Below are positions 42,660 to 51,950 of a stretch of DNA of 64,000 nt, piece after piece. Positions within the stretch are counted from its first letter, which is position 1. Each line of letters begins with the position of its first letter. Origin of the DNA: SHVO01 sp050246995 (GTDB lineage Bacteria > Pseudomonadota > Alphaproteobacteria > Rhodospirillales > Rhodospirillaceae); NCBI GenBank assembly GCA_050246995.1, contig JBFWVA010000002.1:186001-250000 (forward strand). The letters are read 5' to 3'. The notes beneath the pieces are model-generated. The model had not been told where the DNA came from, searched no databases, and was given only the letters and a program-made list of their open reading frames with translations. The position numbers and the translations under genes are program-made.

Positions 42660-43874
42660 CTAGGCGGGCCGGGGCGGATCTTCCATCACCGCGGCAGAAA
42701 CCGCAGGCTTGCGGGCGCGCTCGGACGTCACGGCTTTCATCGCCGCGGCGATCTTTCGGGCGTTTACGTCCCACGTGAGATCGAGGTCGAACACCGACTG
42801 CGCCGCCGCCGCGCCAACGCGTTCACGCAAAGGGGTGTCGAGGATTAGGCGCGACAAGGCCTGCGACAGAGACGCGGTATCATCCGGCGCAAACAAAAGC
42901 GCGTTTTCGCCGTGAGTCAAAATCTCGCGCAAGTTCGGTTGGTCCGGCGCGATAAGCGCGCGACCCAACGCCATATATTCAAAGAGCTTAAGCGGCGACG
43001 CGTATTCCGTTGCTTTGGGTTGCACAGCGATGTCGAAGGCCGCGACGTGCGCCGGGATATCGTGACGATCCACGACGCCGGTGATCGTAATGCAGTCTTC
43101 AATGCCGGCGCCTTTCGCCGCCCGTTCGAGCGCGGGACGACCGGGGCCGTCGCCGACGACCAGGAAATGGAGCGCGTAGCCTTGCGCCTTCAATTCCTTC
43201 ACGACTTCAACAATTGCCGGAAGGCCATGCCACTCCCGCAGGAAGCCGGTGAAGCCGATCACGACTTTGCCAGCAAGACCATAGACCCCGCGCACCCGCG
43301 CGCTGGACGTGTCCGCCGCGAAGTGTTTCCGGTCGATGCCGTTGGGAAGTACTTCAATACGTCGAGGGTCGACGCCCGCCTTGATCACGTAATTGGCAAG
43401 AACGTTCGTGACCGGCAACACCATATCTGCCGCTCGCCAGACCACGCGTTCGCACCACCCTGCGAGAGCACGCAAGGACAGCCCGCTGTTCAGCCTGCGC
43501 TCTTCCGCCAACGGCGCATTCACTTCCAAGAAAAGCGGCAGCCCCGTCATCCAGCGGAGCCAAGCGCCCGACAGCAGGAACAGATTGTAGCGCTCATAAA
43601 TGACATCGGGCTTAAAAGACCGGTAAGCTTTCAGCAGGCGGTAAAACGCGAGCCCGGAATAGCCGAGCTCCAGCAATTCACCGATAGCGGCGGGCAGTTT
43701 GCTGCGGATCCAGCTGGCAAAGCCGTTGTCCGAGCCGAAAGCGGCTTTCTGATGCGCGGCCGGGCCGACGATGTGCACCTGGTGCCCCGCACGCCGGAAG
43801 GCGCCGATGAGTTCCTCGATGTGAACGTTCTGGCCGTCTTTCGCCAGCGTGCGGTGGTGATAAAGGATTTTCAT
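42660..43874 (-). CDS. Glycosyltransferase family 4
   Basis: GT-B enzyme of 404 residues. Seen: an N-terminal GT4-type domain opening MKILYHHRTLAKDGQ, VLPNGIDRKHF, and a C-terminal donor domain with VGDGPGR, KATEYASPLKLFEYMALG and an EX7E-type region. The enzyme adds a sugar to a lipid-linked or polysaccharide acceptor; sugar identity cannot be read. It lies between ydcF-like and CelD-like genes on the same strand. XrtA exopolysaccharide loci often contain a GT4 of this layout. Confidence 0.9.
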   Translation of the reverse strand: MKILYHHRTLAKDGQNVHIEELIGAFRRAGHQVHIVGPAAHQKAAFGSDNGFASWIRSKLPAAIGELLELGYSGLAFYRLLKAYRSFKPDVIYERYNLFLLSGAWLRWMTGLPLFLEVNAPLAEERRLNSGLSLRALAGWCERVVWRAADMVLPVTNVLANYVIKAGVDPRRIEVLPNGIDRKHFAADTSSARVRGVYGLAGKVVIGFTGFLREWHGLPAIVEVVKELKAQGYALHFLVVGDGPGRPALERAAKGAGIEDCITITGVVDRHDIPAHVAAFDIAVQPKATEYASPLKLFEYMALGRALIAPDQPNLREILTHGENALLFAPDDTASLSQALSRLILDTPLRERVGAAAAQSVFDLDLTWDVNARKIAAAMKAVTSERARKPAVSAAVMEDPPRPA

Positions 43875-43901
43875 GCGAATTCCGTATCGAGGTCTGGCTG
43901 G

Positions 43902-45041
43902 CTATCTGCGGATGAGCGCGCGCAGGCGGTCCTTCAGAGCACGGGCCGCCTCCTCGGCGCGTGAAATCAGGTCATCGTGGCGCAGCGTCATCCAGAATAA
44001 ATGTTCTTCGGTGTTGGCCAGGGAGGCTTTGTAGCGTCCCTCCCCCGCCATGAAATGGTAACCACGGCAGCCTTGTTCCCGCGCGTGCACGATGGCCAAC
44101 GCATGGGTTACCAGGCCGGGGCGAAAGCGGTTATCGTCGCGGAAGGAGAAGCCGCTTTGGTAGGCATAAACGTGCCCCCTGTGGACGAAGTTCAGGAGAT
44201 AGCCGATCGGGGCCGGCCCGGCGCTCGCCCGCATGAGTTGAACTGACCCGCACCCTGCTCCCTTCGACGCAAGGTGCTGCGCGAACCGCATGAAACGGGG
44301 TGAGCCGAAGGCGCCCTCATGACCCCGCCGCTCACGCCAAGCTTTCCGATGAAGGCCGCACATCTCGTTCAGCATCAGAGACGCTTCCGCCTCCGTGCCG
44401 GCCAACGTTAGCTGCACCTGTCCTTCGGCTTCATAGAGCCGCAGGCTTTGTTGTATCTGCTGACGCGTATTACGCGACAGAACCGCGAAATACCCCGAGC
44501 GCCCGGGCGACACTTTGGTGAGGTCGATCCAGGGGCAGATGCGATCTCTAACGATCTTATGAGATATTCCGGACTCCAGAACGGCCTGGCGCAGATCTGG
44601 CGTGACGCCGCTCAGATGGAACTTGCGCCAATCCTTTCCTGTCTCTGCAATGAATCCCAGCATGGCGGTACGGGTCTGCTGCGCGAAGCGCCGGTCGACC
44701 AGAAAATCATTATATTCGATGAAGAGAGCATCATCCTCGGGGTCACCGCTCTGGTTGAGCGCGGCGGCAATGCCTGAGGTCAAAAAGCCGCCCCCAGAAC
44801 GTTTCCCAATCACGGCGAGCCCAACAATCGTTGTGCCAGCACGCGCGACCAAAAGGTGGGCGCGTGCGCTCTGCTGGCCGCCGAAGGTTCCCAGCCACGC
44901 ACCGATCCAAGCCCAAGACGTAAAGAATGAACCGTCGGCGCGGCTTTCAAGACCGCGCCAGCAAGATTCAAGTGCGTCAAGCGCGGGAAGCGGCGCCGTC
45001 GCCACCGTCACAACGGCGTTGCAAGGTACGAGAAAGTTCAT
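43902..45041 (-). CDS. GNAT/CelD-like acyltransferase
   Basis: Protein of 379 residues of the FemAB/BioF2-type double-GNAT group (CelD-like). Seen: SCWRGLESRADGSFFTSWAWIGAWL, the GNAT core HVYAYQSGFSFRDD, and a C-terminal GYHFMAGEGRYKASLA segment. Members are found in cellulose and exopolysaccharide loci and are thought to acylate sugars or link amino acids. It is first in a leftward run with the GT4 gene, directly opposite the export gene that starts the XrtA block, so it is likely part of the same pathway. Confidence 0.85.
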   Translation of the reverse strand: MNFLVPCNAVVTVATAPLPALDALESCWRGLESRADGSFFTSWAWIGAWLGTFGGQQSARAHLLVARAGTTIVGLAVIGKRSGGGFLTSGIAAALNQSGDPEDDALFIEYNDFLVDRRFAQQTRTAMLGFIAETGKDWRKFHLSGVTPDLRQAVLESGISHKIVRDRICPWIDLTKVSPGRSGYFAVLSRNTRQQIQQSLRLYEAEGQVQLTLAGTEAEASLMLNEMCGLHRKAWRERRGHEGAFGSPRFMRFAQHLASKGAGCGSVQLMRASAGPAPIGYLLNFVHRGHVYAYQSGFSFRDDNRFRPGLVTHALAIVHAREQGCRGYHFMAGEGRYKASLANTEEHLFWMTLRHDDLISRAEEAARALKDRLRALIRR

Positions 45042-45047
45042 TTCGGA

Positions 45048-45191
45048 TCACACGCCGTGCGGCTTCAGCGCGGACATCGGACCTGGAATTCGCCCATTGA
45101 GTGCAGCGGCGAGGCGAAAATCGGACGGCGGGTAAGACTGCAACAAATCGCAACTCATGGCGTTGTTGTGAGCGTCAAACACCTGCGACAT
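45048..45191 (-). CDS. Possible short protein upstream of the CelD-like gene
   Basis: Frame of 47 residues (MSQVFDAHNNAMSCDLLQS...) ending 6 bases before the CelD-like gene, with AAGGGG upstream of the ATG. Third positions are about 70% GC, mildly coding-like. It could be a leader peptide of that operon or chance; no homologue is known to me. Confidence 0.3.
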   Translation of the reverse strand: MSQVFDAHNNAMSCDLLQSYPPSDFRLAAALNGRIPGPMSALKPHGV

Positions 45192-45230
45192 CCCAACACC
45201 CCTTTTTTCTATCGTTAACGGAGACCCACC

Positions 45231-45887
45231 ATGCACCTGATCGGTTGTCCTGTGCTGCGGGCAATGGCGACTTGTGTCGTCGGCGTGATAACGCTCGGAA
45301 CGCTATTTGGTTGTAGCACCGTGAATGCGCCCGACGCCCCCGCCACGCTGCCGGCCTCCGTTGCCGCCAGCGAAAGCGACAGCGCTTACGTCATTGGGCC
45401 GACGGATCAGCTGAATATCTTCGTTTGGCGCCAGCCGGAGCTTTCAACGCAGGCCATCGTGCGTCCCGACGGCCGCATTTCAGTTCCGCTCATTGATGAC
45501 TTGCAAGCGGCCGGACAGACCCCGACGCAACTCGCCGGCGCCATCACGGGTCAGCTGAAGGAATACATCCAGGATCCGAAGGTGTCGGTGATTGTCACGA
45601 ATTTCGTAGGGCCATTCGATCGCCAGATCCGCGTCGTCGGCGAAGCCGCGAAACCGCAGGCCATTCCGTTCCGCCGCAACATGACGGTGCTTGATGTCAT
45701 GATCCAAGTCGGCGGTCTGACCGAATTCGCCAGCGGCAACCGCGCTGTGCTCGTACGCAACGGCACCGGCGGCAACCGGGCCAACTATCGCTTACGGCTC
45801 AACGACCTTTTGAAGGAAGGCGACGTCGCCGCCAACGCCCCAGTGCTGCCCGGCGACGTGATCATTATTCCGCAGAGCTATTTCTAA
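45231..45887 (+). CDS. XrtA-system polysaccharide export lipoprotein (Wza/EpsE type)
   Basis: Outer-membrane export protein of 218 residues. The lipobox LFGC ends at Cys28 after a hydrophobic segment. The poly-export domain starts YVIGPTDQLNIFVWRQPELS and has the conserved RPDGRISVPLIDDLQAAG; an SLBB-like segment (RQIRVVGEAAKPQAIPF) follows. This length and motif set match the exosortase-A-associated export family. It is the first rightward gene of the block; GGAGACC precedes the ATG. It should form the channel that works with the chain-length protein and autokinase that follow. Confidence 0.93.
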   Translation: MHLIGCPVLRAMATCVVGVITLGTLFGCSTVNAPDAPATLPASVAASESDSAYVIGPTDQLNIFVWRQPELSTQAIVRPDGRISVPLIDDLQAAGQTPTQLAGAITGQLKEYIQDPKVSVIVTNFVGPFDRQIRVVGEAAKPQAIPFRRNMTVLDVMIQVGGLTEFASGNRAVLVRNGTGGNRANYRLRLNDLLKEGDVAANAPVLPGDVIIIPQSYF

Positions 45888-45914
45888 GACCGGCGAGCCG
45901 GGGCGAAGCAATAA

Positions 45915-45934
45915 GGCCGCGCGGATGCGCGGCC
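45915..45934 (+). promoter_or_regulatory. Intercistronic hairpin between export and chain-length genes
   Basis: Perfect 8-base arms (45915-45922, 45927-45934) with a GGAT loop and no T-run. It may stabilise the upstream message or lower expression downstream. Confidence 0.5.
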
Positions 45935-45967
45935 ACACGCCCGCGTTTGGAATGTTGAGGGCTATCC

Positions 45968-47560
45968 ATGACTGACTTGAAGCGCCAAGTACTGATCTTT
46001 CTCGACCAATTGTGGCGGCGGCGTTGGACCGCCCTCGCGTTCACCTGGGGGGTGTGCCTGGTGGGCTGGTTTGTGGTCGCAATGATGCCGAACCGGTATG
46101 TGTCCCAGGCGCGTTTTTATGTGGATACCCAGTCGCTATTGAACCCGCTCTTAAAAGGCATTTCGGTCAACGCCGACGACAAGGGCCGTGAAGAGCAAGT
46201 GCAGCTTATGCAGCGCACCCTCACAAGCCGCCCGAATCTCTTGAAGGTTGCCCAGATGACGGATCTGGACAAGACGACGGAAAACGACGCCGAGCTTCAA
46301 GGCCTCGTGCAAAGCCTGGAAGAGCGCATCACCATAAAAAGCCAGGGCGCGAACCTTTTCCAAGTGGAATTCACCGACAATTCCCCGCAGAAAGCCCGCG
46401 ATGTCGTCCAGTCTCTTCTGACCATCTTTGTGGAAAGCAGTGTCGGCGACAAACGGGAGGACATTCAGACCGCGAAGTCTTTCATCGAAGGCCAGATCGC
46501 CGAATACGAAAGCCAATTGAAAGCGGCGGAGCTTCGTCTCGCCGATTTCAAGGTCAGCAACATGAACTTCCTGTCTTCGAACGCGGAGAGCTTCGCGGTG
46601 CGCCTCGAGAGTGCGCGCGACAACGTCAAGAAGCTCCAAGCCGACTATGGCGACGCCACGGCCCAGCGTGATCAGCTCCGCGCCCAACTGGCCACCACGC
46701 CGCGCTTCCTTTCCTACGACGCCCTTCCGCAGATGGTGGGCGGCTCCAATACGGTGGCCGGCACTCCTCAGCAGCGCATTCTGGCCCTTCAAAACAAACT
46801 GTCGGAGTTGCGCCTACAGTATACGGAGAAGCACCCCGATGTGGTGCAAACGCAGCAACAGCTCGAGAACCTGATCGAACAGCAGAAGAAGGCCAGGAGC
46901 GGCGGTGAGGATGCCTCCACCTTCGCCCGTGCGCAGATTCCCAACACCGTACACGATCAACTGTCCTTACGTTTATCGGACGCCGAAGCAAATCTGGGCA
47001 GCGTGGGCCGGAAACTTGAAGAGGCCAAGTCTATCGTGACCGACATGGAAAAGCGCGCCGCCGACGCGCCGCGCATTGAAGCAGAGTTCACGAACCTGAA
47101 CCGCGATTATCAGGTTTTAAAAACGAGTTACGAAGGTCTGTTGCAACGCCGTGAATCCGCCCGTATCGCCGAAGCCGCGGACTCTACCACCGAGCCGGTG
47201 CAGTTCCGCGTCGTCGCGGCTCCCGAAGTGCCGGCCACCGCAGCCGGCCCGAACCGTGCTTTGTTCAACTCGCTCGTTTTGGTTCTCGGACTCGTTGCCG
47301 GCGCGGGCTTCGTCTTCCTGCTGATGCAGGTCGAGGACCGCATCTCAGCGCCCGACGATCTTTACGCCGTGGCTGAAATTCCCGTGCTGGGTTGTGTCTC
47401 GGCGATCGCGACGCCCCGGCGGCGTGAACTCGATCGCGAACAATTGCGGAAATTCTTCGTTGCGACAGGCGCGCTTGCAACCGTGTTCTTCGTCGTCGTG
47501 TTGATCGGCCCGAATTTCTCCGCGATCTCGCAGAGCTTTATGAATCGGATGGCGTCATGA
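45968..47560 (+). CDS. XrtA-system chain-length determinant (Wzz/GumC-type)
   Basis: Polysaccharide co-polymerase of 530 residues. N-terminal membrane segment (about 18-40) followed by RFYVDTQSLLNPLLKG, a long coiled-coil periplasmic region (about 150-390), GNVR-like end region (FTNLNRDYQVLKTSYEGLL) and C-terminal membrane segments (about 430-450 and 495-515). It controls chain length and is the partner of the autokinase, whose start overlaps its stop by 4 bases (ATGA). Confidence 0.93.
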   Translation: MTDLKRQVLIFLDQLWRRRWTALAFTWGVCLVGWFVVAMMPNRYVSQARFYVDTQSLLNPLLKGISVNADDKGREEQVQLMQRTLTSRPNLLKVAQMTDLDKTTENDAELQGLVQSLEERITIKSQGANLFQVEFTDNSPQKARDVVQSLLTIFVESSVGDKREDIQTAKSFIEGQIAEYESQLKAAELRLADFKVSNMNFLSSNAESFAVRLESARDNVKKLQADYGDATAQRDQLRAQLATTPRFLSYDALPQMVGGSNTVAGTPQQRILALQNKLSELRLQYTEKHPDVVQTQQQLENLIEQQKKARSGGEDASTFARAQIPNTVHDQLSLRLSDAEANLGSVGRKLEEAKSIVTDMEKRAADAPRIEAEFTNLNRDYQVLKTSYEGLLQRRESARIAEAADSTTEPVQFRVVAAPEVPATAAGPNRALFNSLVLVLGLVAGAGFVFLLMQVEDRISAPDDLYAVAEIPVLGCVSAIATPRRRELDREQLRKFFVATGALATVFFVVVLIGPNFSAISQSFMNRMAS

Positions 47561-48561
47561 TGAATAGAGGCGGTCTCATCGATCTGGTTGGCCGGGCGGC
47601 CGAACACATCGACCTCAATGCGAGACGGGAGCCGGACACCATGCCGTCGGCTCCACCGCAAGCTCCCGAACGCGCGGGAAAAGCGGCCTCCGCAGAGGTC
47701 TTCGCGGAAAGCGCGGCACCGTTGGCCGAACCCGTCATCGTGCAAGCGACGACGACGGCCCCGCCACAGGACAGCGAGTCACCGTCGCCGAAATCCGCGC
47801 CTACCCCGCTTGAGTTCAACTGGCTGCATCTCGAGCGCGAAGGGTTCCTCACGCCTGAGAACCAGCGTTCATTGACGGCGGAAGAGTTCCGCCTGATCAA
47901 GCGTCCGCTTCTTCGCACCGCCTTCGGCCGCGACAACCGCACACAGCGTAACGGTGTTTCTCATATTGCCATGGTGACCAGTCCCGCCCCGGGTGATGGG
48001 AAAACCTTCACGGCCGTCAACCTCGCGCTCAGCATCGCATCAGAGCGCGACTTGAGCGTCCTGCTCATCGATGGCGACGCGCGCCGCATGGGTCTGAGCC
48101 GCCTCCTGGGCGCGGCCGGACGCAAGGGCCTTATCGATGTCTTGATGAATCCGTCCATGTCGCTTGGCGACGTTATCGTACGCACGGATGTACCTAATCT
48201 GTCGGTGGTGCCGGCGGGCCAGATTGTCGACGCGCCGACTGAAGTTTTTGCCAGTCAGAGCATGGCGCGCACGATGACCGACATCGCCACGCGTTATTCC
48301 AACCGCTTCATCATCTTCGATGCGCCGCCCGCCTTGGCTTCGAGCGAGGCTGGTGTGCTGGCCTCGCACGTTGGCCAGGTAATTATGGTGGTGCAAGCGA
48401 ACGAAACCAGCCGACAGGCACTTGCTCAGGCGGTCGGCCTTGTCGATGCATGTCCCAACGTCAGCTTTGTCCTGAACCGCGTCACGATGTCGGCCGGCAC
48501 GGAACGCTTTGGCCGCTATAGCTACGAGCAAGAAGGCGGGGAACAGTGGGTGGGATCATAG
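47557..48561 (+). CDS. XrtA-associated bacterial tyrosine autokinase
   Basis: BY-kinase of 334 residues that phosphorylates itself and gates polymer synthesis. Seen: a Pro/Ala-rich N-terminal arm, Walker A in APGDGKT (about 146), Walker A' LLIDGDARR, Walker B FIIFDAPPAL, and a short C-terminal tail with only two tyrosines (YSYE). Typical BY-kinases have longer Tyr clusters, so regulation here may rely on few sites. It overlaps the chain-length gene upstream and the barrel gene downstream by 16 bases. Confidence 0.93.
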   Translation: MMNRGGLIDLVGRAAEHIDLNARREPDTMPSAPPQAPERAGKAASAEVFAESAAPLAEPVIVQATTTAPPQDSESPSPKSAPTPLEFNWLHLEREGFLTPENQRSLTAEEFRLIKRPLLRTAFGRDNRTQRNGVSHIAMVTSPAPGDGKTFTAVNLALSIASERDLSVLLIDGDARRMGLSRLLGAAGRKGLIDVLMNPSMSLGDVIVRTDVPNLSVVPAGQIVDAPTEVFASQSMARTMTDIATRYSNRFIIFDAPPALASSEAGVLASHVGQVIMVVQANETSRQALAQAVGLVDACPNVSFVLNRVTMSAGTERFGRYSYEQEGGEQWVGS

Positions 48562-50156
48562 GCGTCTTCCACATTCCTCATCGGGTCGGCCGCCGGTGGA
48601 TCTGGTCCTATCTCGCCATCGGATCGGTTGCTTGGTCGGGTCTTCATACCGCAGTAGCCGCTGAAGCGCCGCTCGGCCCCCAGCTCCCGCCGCCGATCGC
48701 AACGGGCGAGAAGACCTATCCGGGCGCGCGTGTGCCTGGCGCAGATGAACCTGCGTTCGTCCGCGGCGGCTGGTCGTTTTTCGCCACGGGCGCGTCGGAT
48801 TTTACCTACACCGACAACGTCTATCTCACCGATGCCAACCGGCTCAGCGATTTCATTATTTCCCCCAGCGCAAGCCTCACGGCGCGCCGCACGACGGCGC
48901 GCAGTATTCTCAACGCCGACGTCGACGTGACTTACGACTACTATACCAAAAACACGCGCCTCAACGGCGCGCGCCCGAGCGCATTGCTCGACGGCTTCGC
49001 GAACATCATCGAGGATACACTGACGGTCGACGCCCGCCTCGCCACCGATGTGCAGCAAATCAGCAATGAGGAGCGCGTCCCGGCCATTCGCAGAAACCTC
49101 GACCGGAATCAAACCCAAGTCCTGAATTATGGCGTGACGCCCACCTTGCACGGCCGCTTTGGCGGCGGCATAGACGGCGAAGCCTCATATGACTTTTCCG
49201 CGGTCAATTTCCTTGATCCTCCTGTGGGAGCCGCGAATATCCGCGCTGGGGACACGACACGCCATATCGGCCGGGCACGCATCGGAACCGAGGAGTCGAC
49301 CGGCGCCCGGCTCCTGTGGTCCGCGAGCGGCTATTATGAAAAGTCCCATGTCGACAGCTTCATCGGCGCACAACCGCGGCGCGCCAGCGGCGAAGCGCGC
49401 GCCGAATACCGCTTGTCCGGCCCCTGGTCGGTGCTCGCGCGCGGTGGTTACGACTGGATAGAAGAACCCACACTCGCGGTTCAACCCGATGGCGCTTACG
49501 GGTTGGTAGGGGCCATTTGGCGGCCGTCACGCCGCACGCTGGTCCGCGCCGAGGCCGGCTATCGTTACCGCGACTTCAACGGCGAAGCGCAGGTGCAATA
49601 TCAGTTGAGCCAGGCGATGGTCCTCTCCGCGTCTTATCGCCGCGACGTGCAAAGCGACCAGCGCCTTCTGCTCGACCGCCTCGGCAATCTCGGCCGCGAC
49701 GAGTTGGGTAACTTGATTGATCCCATCACCGGCCTTCCGCCGGACCCCAACGCGATCCGCTTCGACCTGACCAATCAGGCGTTCAAGCGCGACCAAGTGC
49801 GCGTCGGGATGTATGGCCGCTTCCAGCGGAACTTCTACAGCATCAACGGCGACTATGAGCGCCGCAACGCCAATGGTCTTGGCGGCAAGAGTTGGGGGGC
49901 GAGCGGGACGCTCGGCCGCGATATCACCCCGCGGTTACAAGGCAGCTTGTCAGCCGGATACTCGAAAACGACCGCCGATCCCGGCCTTTCCATATCCTTG
50001 CGCGATTCCAAGACAACCTCGCTTGGGGCGCGCCTTGATTATGAAGTCACCCGCACGGTGCGCACATCGCTGCGCTACGCCCACATGCAGCGCAGCACCA
50101 CCCTCGTGCGCTACCGCGAAAACGCGCTGATCCTAAGCCTCAGCAAGGCCTTTTAA
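48546..50156 (+). CDS. XrtA-associated outer-membrane beta-barrel protein (TIGR03016-like)
   Basis: Exported barrel of 536 residues. A signal-type N-terminus is followed by an extended region and many aromatic-ended strands (DVDVTYDYYTK, YGRFQRNFYSINGDYERR), ending in ALILSLSKAF with terminal Phe. It starts at GTG 48546, 16 bases inside the preceding gene, with AAGGCGGGG upstream. In exosortase-A loci this protein is thought to complete the secretion path or act as an outer-membrane pore. Confidence 0.88.
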   Translation: MGGIIGVFHIPHRVGRRWIWSYLAIGSVAWSGLHTAVAAEAPLGPQLPPPIATGEKTYPGARVPGADEPAFVRGGWSFFATGASDFTYTDNVYLTDANRLSDFIISPSASLTARRTTARSILNADVDVTYDYYTKNTRLNGARPSALLDGFANIIEDTLTVDARLATDVQQISNEERVPAIRRNLDRNQTQVLNYGVTPTLHGRFGGGIDGEASYDFSAVNFLDPPVGAANIRAGDTTRHIGRARIGTEESTGARLLWSASGYYEKSHVDSFIGAQPRRASGEARAEYRLSGPWSVLARGGYDWIEEPTLAVQPDGAYGLVGAIWRPSRRTLVRAEAGYRYRDFNGEAQVQYQLSQAMVLSASYRRDVQSDQRLLLDRLGNLGRDELGNLIDPITGLPPDPNAIRFDLTNQAFKRDQVRVGMYGRFQRNFYSINGDYERRNANGLGGKSWGASGTLGRDITPRLQGSLSAGYSKTTADPGLSISLRDSKTTSLGARLDYEVTRTVRTSLRYAHMQRSTTLVRYRENALILSLSKAF

Positions 50157-50172
50157 GTGAAAGCCGCCCGCT

Positions 50173-51045
50173 ATGTATGAGAAGTTTTTCCGCCTGAACG
50201 AAGCGCCGTTCCAGCTCACGCCGGACGCCCGGTACTTCTTCCCCAGCAGCGTCCATAAGCGCGCCATGGGCTACCTCACATATGGCCTCAGCCAGGGCGA
50301 AGGCTTTGTCGTTGTCACCGGCGACGTCGGCGCCGGGAAAACCACGCTTGTTTCTCACTTGATGGCGACGCTCGATCCGTACAAATTCGTGACCTCGACG
50401 GTTGTCACGACGCAGCTCGGCGGCGACGATATGTTGCGCATGGTCGCGGCCGACTTCGACATCCCTCAGGAAGGGTTGGATAAGGCGTCCGTACTCGGCC
50501 GGCTTCACAGCTTCCTGCGCGACGTCTCGGCCCGGGGCCGCCGCGCCATCGTTATCGTCGACGAAGCGCAAAATCTGAGCATGCAGGCGATCGAGGAGCT
50601 GCGCATGCTGTCGAACCTGCAAGTCGGACGCCCCCCCTCGCTGCAGGTCCTTTTGCTTGGCCAGCCCCAATTTCGCAAAAAAATAGCCAGCCCCGATCTC
50701 GCACAACTTCGCCAGCGTATCATCGCGACATATCACCTCGGTCCCATCACGCCGGAGGAGACGCGCGAATACGTGCGCCATCGCCTGACGCAAGCGGGCT
50801 GGAAGAATGACCCCGCGATCACCAACGACGGATATATAGCGGTCTATCACGCCACCAACGGCGTTCCGCGCCTTATCAACGTGCTGTTCAGCCGGATCCT
50901 GCTCTACGCCTTCCTTGAACAGATCCATACCATCGACGCCAAAGTCGTCCAGCAGGTCGCCGATGATATGCGCATGGAGTTCGATGGCTGGCGCCCGCGC
51001 CCGGCGCGCGCGGAGGAGCCGGCAATGGCGGAGATCCAACACTGA
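50173..51045 (+). CDS. XrtA-associated ExeA-like ATPase (TIGR03015-like)
   Basis: AAA-type ATPase of 290 residues. Seen: opening YEKFFRLNEAPFQLTPD, Walker A GDVGAGKTT (about 51-59), Walker B IVIVDEAQNLS (about 130), and the sensor region QLRQRIIATYHLGPIT. It resembles GspA/ExeA ATPases but lacks their peptidoglycan-binding domain. It is conserved in exosortase-A loci; its mechanical role there is not settled. Its stop shares one base with the deacetylase ATG (TGATG). Confidence 0.92.
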   Translation: MYEKFFRLNEAPFQLTPDARYFFPSSVHKRAMGYLTYGLSQGEGFVVVTGDVGAGKTTLVSHLMATLDPYKFVTSTVVTTQLGGDDMLRMVAADFDIPQEGLDKASVLGRLHSFLRDVSARGRRAIVIVDEAQNLSMQAIEELRMLSNLQVGRPPSLQVLLLGQPQFRKKIASPDLAQLRQRIIATYHLGPITPEETREYVRHRLTQAGWKNDPAITNDGYIAVYHATNGVPRLINVLFSRILLYAFLEQIHTIDAKVVQQVADDMRMEFDGWRPRPARAEEPAMAEIQH

Positions 51046-51950
51046 TGCTCGACGCAACACAAACCGAGACCGGGCAATTCCCCTTGAGGCCTGTGCCGCT
51101 CACACGCAGGGACGGCCGTGCCGTGAACGCCATGTCCGTCGATGTGGAAGAACACTTCCAGGTCCAAGTGATGGCCCGGCAAGTCAGACGACCGGACTGG
51201 GATCGGCGCGCCTCGCGCGTCGAAATGTCGACGAACCGCGTTCTCGATCTCTTCGCGCGCCACAACGCGAAAGCGACCTTTTTCACATTGGGCTGGGTCG
51301 CCGAGCGGCATCCCGCCTTGATCCGGCGCATTGTCGCTGAAGGGCATGAGCTTGCGAGTCACGGGTATGAACATATCCGCGTGGACGCGCAGACTCCGGC
51401 CGAATTTCACGCCGATATCACGCGCACGAAAGCGATCCTCGAGGATATCGGCGGCGTACGGGTGCGCGGGTACCGCGCCGCGACTTTCTCCATCGGCCGC
51501 AAAAATATGTGGGCGTTCGATGTGCTTGAAGACGCGGGCTACACCTACTCCTCCAGCATCAATCCGATCCGCCATGACAATTACGGCATGGACGAAGCGC
51601 CGCGCGGACCTTTCCTGCCGGCCGGCGTAGGCGGCGTGACCGAACTGCCGATCACGACCCTTCGCCTGGGTGAACGCAACCTTCCCTGCGGTGGCGGCGG
51701 CTTCTTCAGGCTTGTGCCCTATTTTGTTTCGAAGTGGGCGATCTCGCGGGTCAACACGAAGGATGCGATGCCGACGATCTTCTATTTTCATCCCTGGGAG
51801 GTCGATCCGGAGCAGCCGCGTGAACCCGGCCTGCCCCTCAAGTCCCGTTTCCGTCATTACCTCAACCTAAGCCGCATGGAGCAGCGCCTGACGCGACTCA
51901 TGCAGGACTTCGCCTGGGATCGGATGGACAATGTTTTTGCGGCCAAATGA
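51045..51950 (+). CDS. XrtA-system polysaccharide deacetylase (NodB family)
   Basis: NodB-type deacetylase of 301 residues. Seen: SVDVEEHFQ (base and metal acid), the metal-binding pair in GHELASHGYEH, RGYRAATFSIG, and a late FYFHPWEVDPEQPR. Known enzymes remove N-acetyl groups from polymer sugars, changing charge and adhesion. No signal peptide is obvious, so it may act on the cytoplasmic or lipid-linked side or be exported by other means. It overlaps both neighbours. Confidence 0.92.
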   Translation: MLDATQTETGQFPLRPVPLTRRDGRAVNAMSVDVEEHFQVQVMARQVRRPDWDRRASRVEMSTNRVLDLFARHNAKATFFTLGWVAERHPALIRRIVAEGHELASHGYEHIRVDAQTPAEFHADITRTKAILEDIGGVRVRGYRAATFSIGRKNMWAFDVLEDAGYTYSSSINPIRHDNYGMDEAPRGPFLPAGVGGVTELPITTLRLGERNLPCGGGGFFRLVPYFVSKWAISRVNTKDAMPTIFYFHPWEVDPEQPREPGLPLKSRFRHYLNLSRMEQRLTRLMQDFAWDRMDNVFAAK

